In this document: piece by piece, positions 35,812 through 36,481 of the stretch
How positions within the stretch are numbered: the first letter of the stretch is position 1
Layout of the letters: each line of letters starts with the position of its first letter
Source: Gemmatimonadales bacterium
GTDB taxonomy: Bacteria; Gemmatimonadota; Gemmatimonadetes; Longimicrobiales; Gaopeijiaceae
Length of the DNA stretch: 36,481 bases
Reading direction: 5' to 3'
Assembly (NCBI GenBank): GCA_020344755.1
Contig: CP070829.1
Span: forward strand, 1,436,765-1,473,245
Translations under genes and position numbers: made by a program
The notes under the pieces: generated by a model
Told to the model about the DNA's origin: nothing
Databases searched by the model: none
Seen by the model: only the letters and a program-made list of their open reading frames with translations

Positions 35812-35845
35812 GGGCCCCGTCCCCCAGGAGCGGGAGGCGGGGCCC
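35812..35845. terminator. GC-rich inverted repeat between convergent genes
   Basis: GGGCCCCG and CGGGGCCC form a perfect 8-bp outer stem. Pairing continues inward (TCCCCC with GGGAGG, one mismatch) around a short AGGAGC loop. It lies about 50 bases after the fusion gene stop and about 25 bases before the end of the minus-strand gene, so it can serve both. No T-run follows on either strand, so a strong intrinsic terminator is not proved. Confidence 0.6.
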
Positions 35846-35869
35846 GAGCGTACGTCCTTTCCCGGCGGG

Positions 35870-36481
35870 CTAAGGGTTGATCCAGTAGCTCACCTTGAGC
35901 ATGAAGACGTCGTCCGCCTGTCGGTGGAAGAGCTCGTCCAGGTCCTGACGGAAGTCGAACCCCCCGTTGAAGGGGATGTAGTGATCCCGCCCCTGGGCCC
36001 ATACGAGGAAGAGGGTGGACCCCGGGCGGTACTCCCAACGCAGGACCGCGTTCGAGCGGAACTGGCGGAAGTTGAAGTCCGGCCGCCAGAAGCTCTCCGG
36101 GACTCCGTCTCCGTCCACGTCCCCGGTGAGCTGGGCATCGGTCCCCATGGTGGGCACCCGGGCAATGCGCCCCTGGTAGGTTTCGGCCTGGGGATCCGCC
36201 ATGCGCTTGTAGTCGGAGTACTCTCCGGCGCTGACGAAGGGCTGCGCGTAGAGCTGCAGCGAAAGGGTGGGGGAGAAGGCGTAGTCCACCCGGGCGGTGA
36301 GGCCGACGGTGGTCTGATCCATCCGGCCGAACAGGTAGGCGGGGTCCTCGTTCCCGAAGCGGCCCACCCACTGGAGATCGTTCACGTTCCTGCTCACGAA
36401 GGACCCCACGCTGAGGGTCGCCCGTCCCGACGGACGGAAGCGGAGATTGGGCGAGAGGCCGATGGACCAGGAGCCGCTCTC
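35870..36481 (-). CDS. DUF5916-like outer-membrane beta-barrel protein (C-terminal part)
   Basis: The final 203 residues are visible; the gene runs past the right edge. The sequence is an alternating aromatic/polar pattern of long beta strands (TTVGLTARVDYAFSPTLSLQ, LQLYAQPFVSAGEY). It holds the DUF5916-typical SNAVLRWEYRPGSTLFLVWAQ near the end and closes with MLKVSYWINP. DVDGDGVPES resembles a calcium-binding loop. Proteins of this family often carry an N-terminal carbohydrate-binding domain, which lies outside the window. No start codon can be assigned; GTG 36409 is internal. The substrate is unknown. Confidence 0.8.
   Translation of the reverse strand, partial: ESGSWSIGLSPNLRFRPSGRATLSVGSFVSRNVNDLQWVGRFGNEDPAYLFGRMDQTTVGLTARVDYAFSPTLSLQLYAQPFVSAGEYSDYKRMADPQAETYQGRIARVPTMGTDAQLTGDVDGDGVPESFWRPDFNFRQFRSNAVLRWEYRPGSTLFLVWAQGRDHYIPFNGGFDFRQDLDELFHRQADDVFMLKVSYWINP

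Overview
The window is very GC-rich, gene-dense DNA from a Gram-negative bacterium. TonB-dependent receptor, MacA/MacB-type export, OpgG/OpgH periplasmic glucan genes, several lipoproteins and a DUF5916-type outer-membrane protein at the right edge all point to a diderm. The mixture best fits Gemmatimonadota or a close relative; this is inference from gene content, as there is no rRNA or other marker here. Genes are packed tightly: at least eight neighbouring pairs share an ATGA/GTGA/TTGA stop-start overlap and many starts are GTG or TTG. No tRNA, rRNA, CRISPR array, insertion sequence or prophage was seen.

Left part (1-21000), mostly housekeeping. A three-gene MacA/MacB-like export operon (1-2977) runs into the end of a minus-strand operon (3089-5524) encoding an ECF sigma factor, a zinc-finger anti-sigma factor and a two-PDZ exported protein. 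A divergent CPBP intramembrane protease is followed by threonine synthase and a small membrane protein. Next come a small exported protein, a phosphodiester glycosidase-like lipoprotein, a TonB-dependent receptor coupled to a DUF1028 Ntn-hydrolase-like exported protein, and an aminopeptidase P. A one-carbon/methionine operon (14161-20997, minus) holds full-length MetH with an unusual insertion, a YitJ-type homocysteine methyltransferase/MTHFR fusion and a further stand-alone MTHFR-like protein. It is preceded by a possible promoter and structured leader.

Right part (21281-35765), the most unusual region. CDP-alcohol phosphatidyltransferase, BchC-like dehydrogenase, a PTPS/QueD homologue without its catalytic residues, a GT4 glycosyltransferase, a methyltransferase and a flippase-like membrane protein face a convergent operon of RibD-like reductase, creatininase-family amidohydrolase, FkbM methyltransferase, cytochrome b561 and an LTA-synthase-like phosphotransferase. 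Divergent from that are OpgG and a single open frame joining an OpgH-type glucosyltransferase to a complete GTP cyclohydrolase II. GTP cyclohydrolase II, RibD reductase, creatininase-fold hydrolase and PTPS fold together resemble the opening of a riboflavin-, deazaflavin- or pterin-like pathway. The glycosyltransferase, methyltransferases, flippase, OpgG/H and phosphotransferase look like tailoring and envelope assembly. I infer an undescribed pathway that makes a GTP-derived pyrimidine or pterin compound, possibly glycosylated or attached to a periplasmic glucan or lipid; no product can be read from sequence alone.

The window ends inside a minus-strand DUF5916-like outer-membrane protein, separated from the cluster by a strong inverted repeat.
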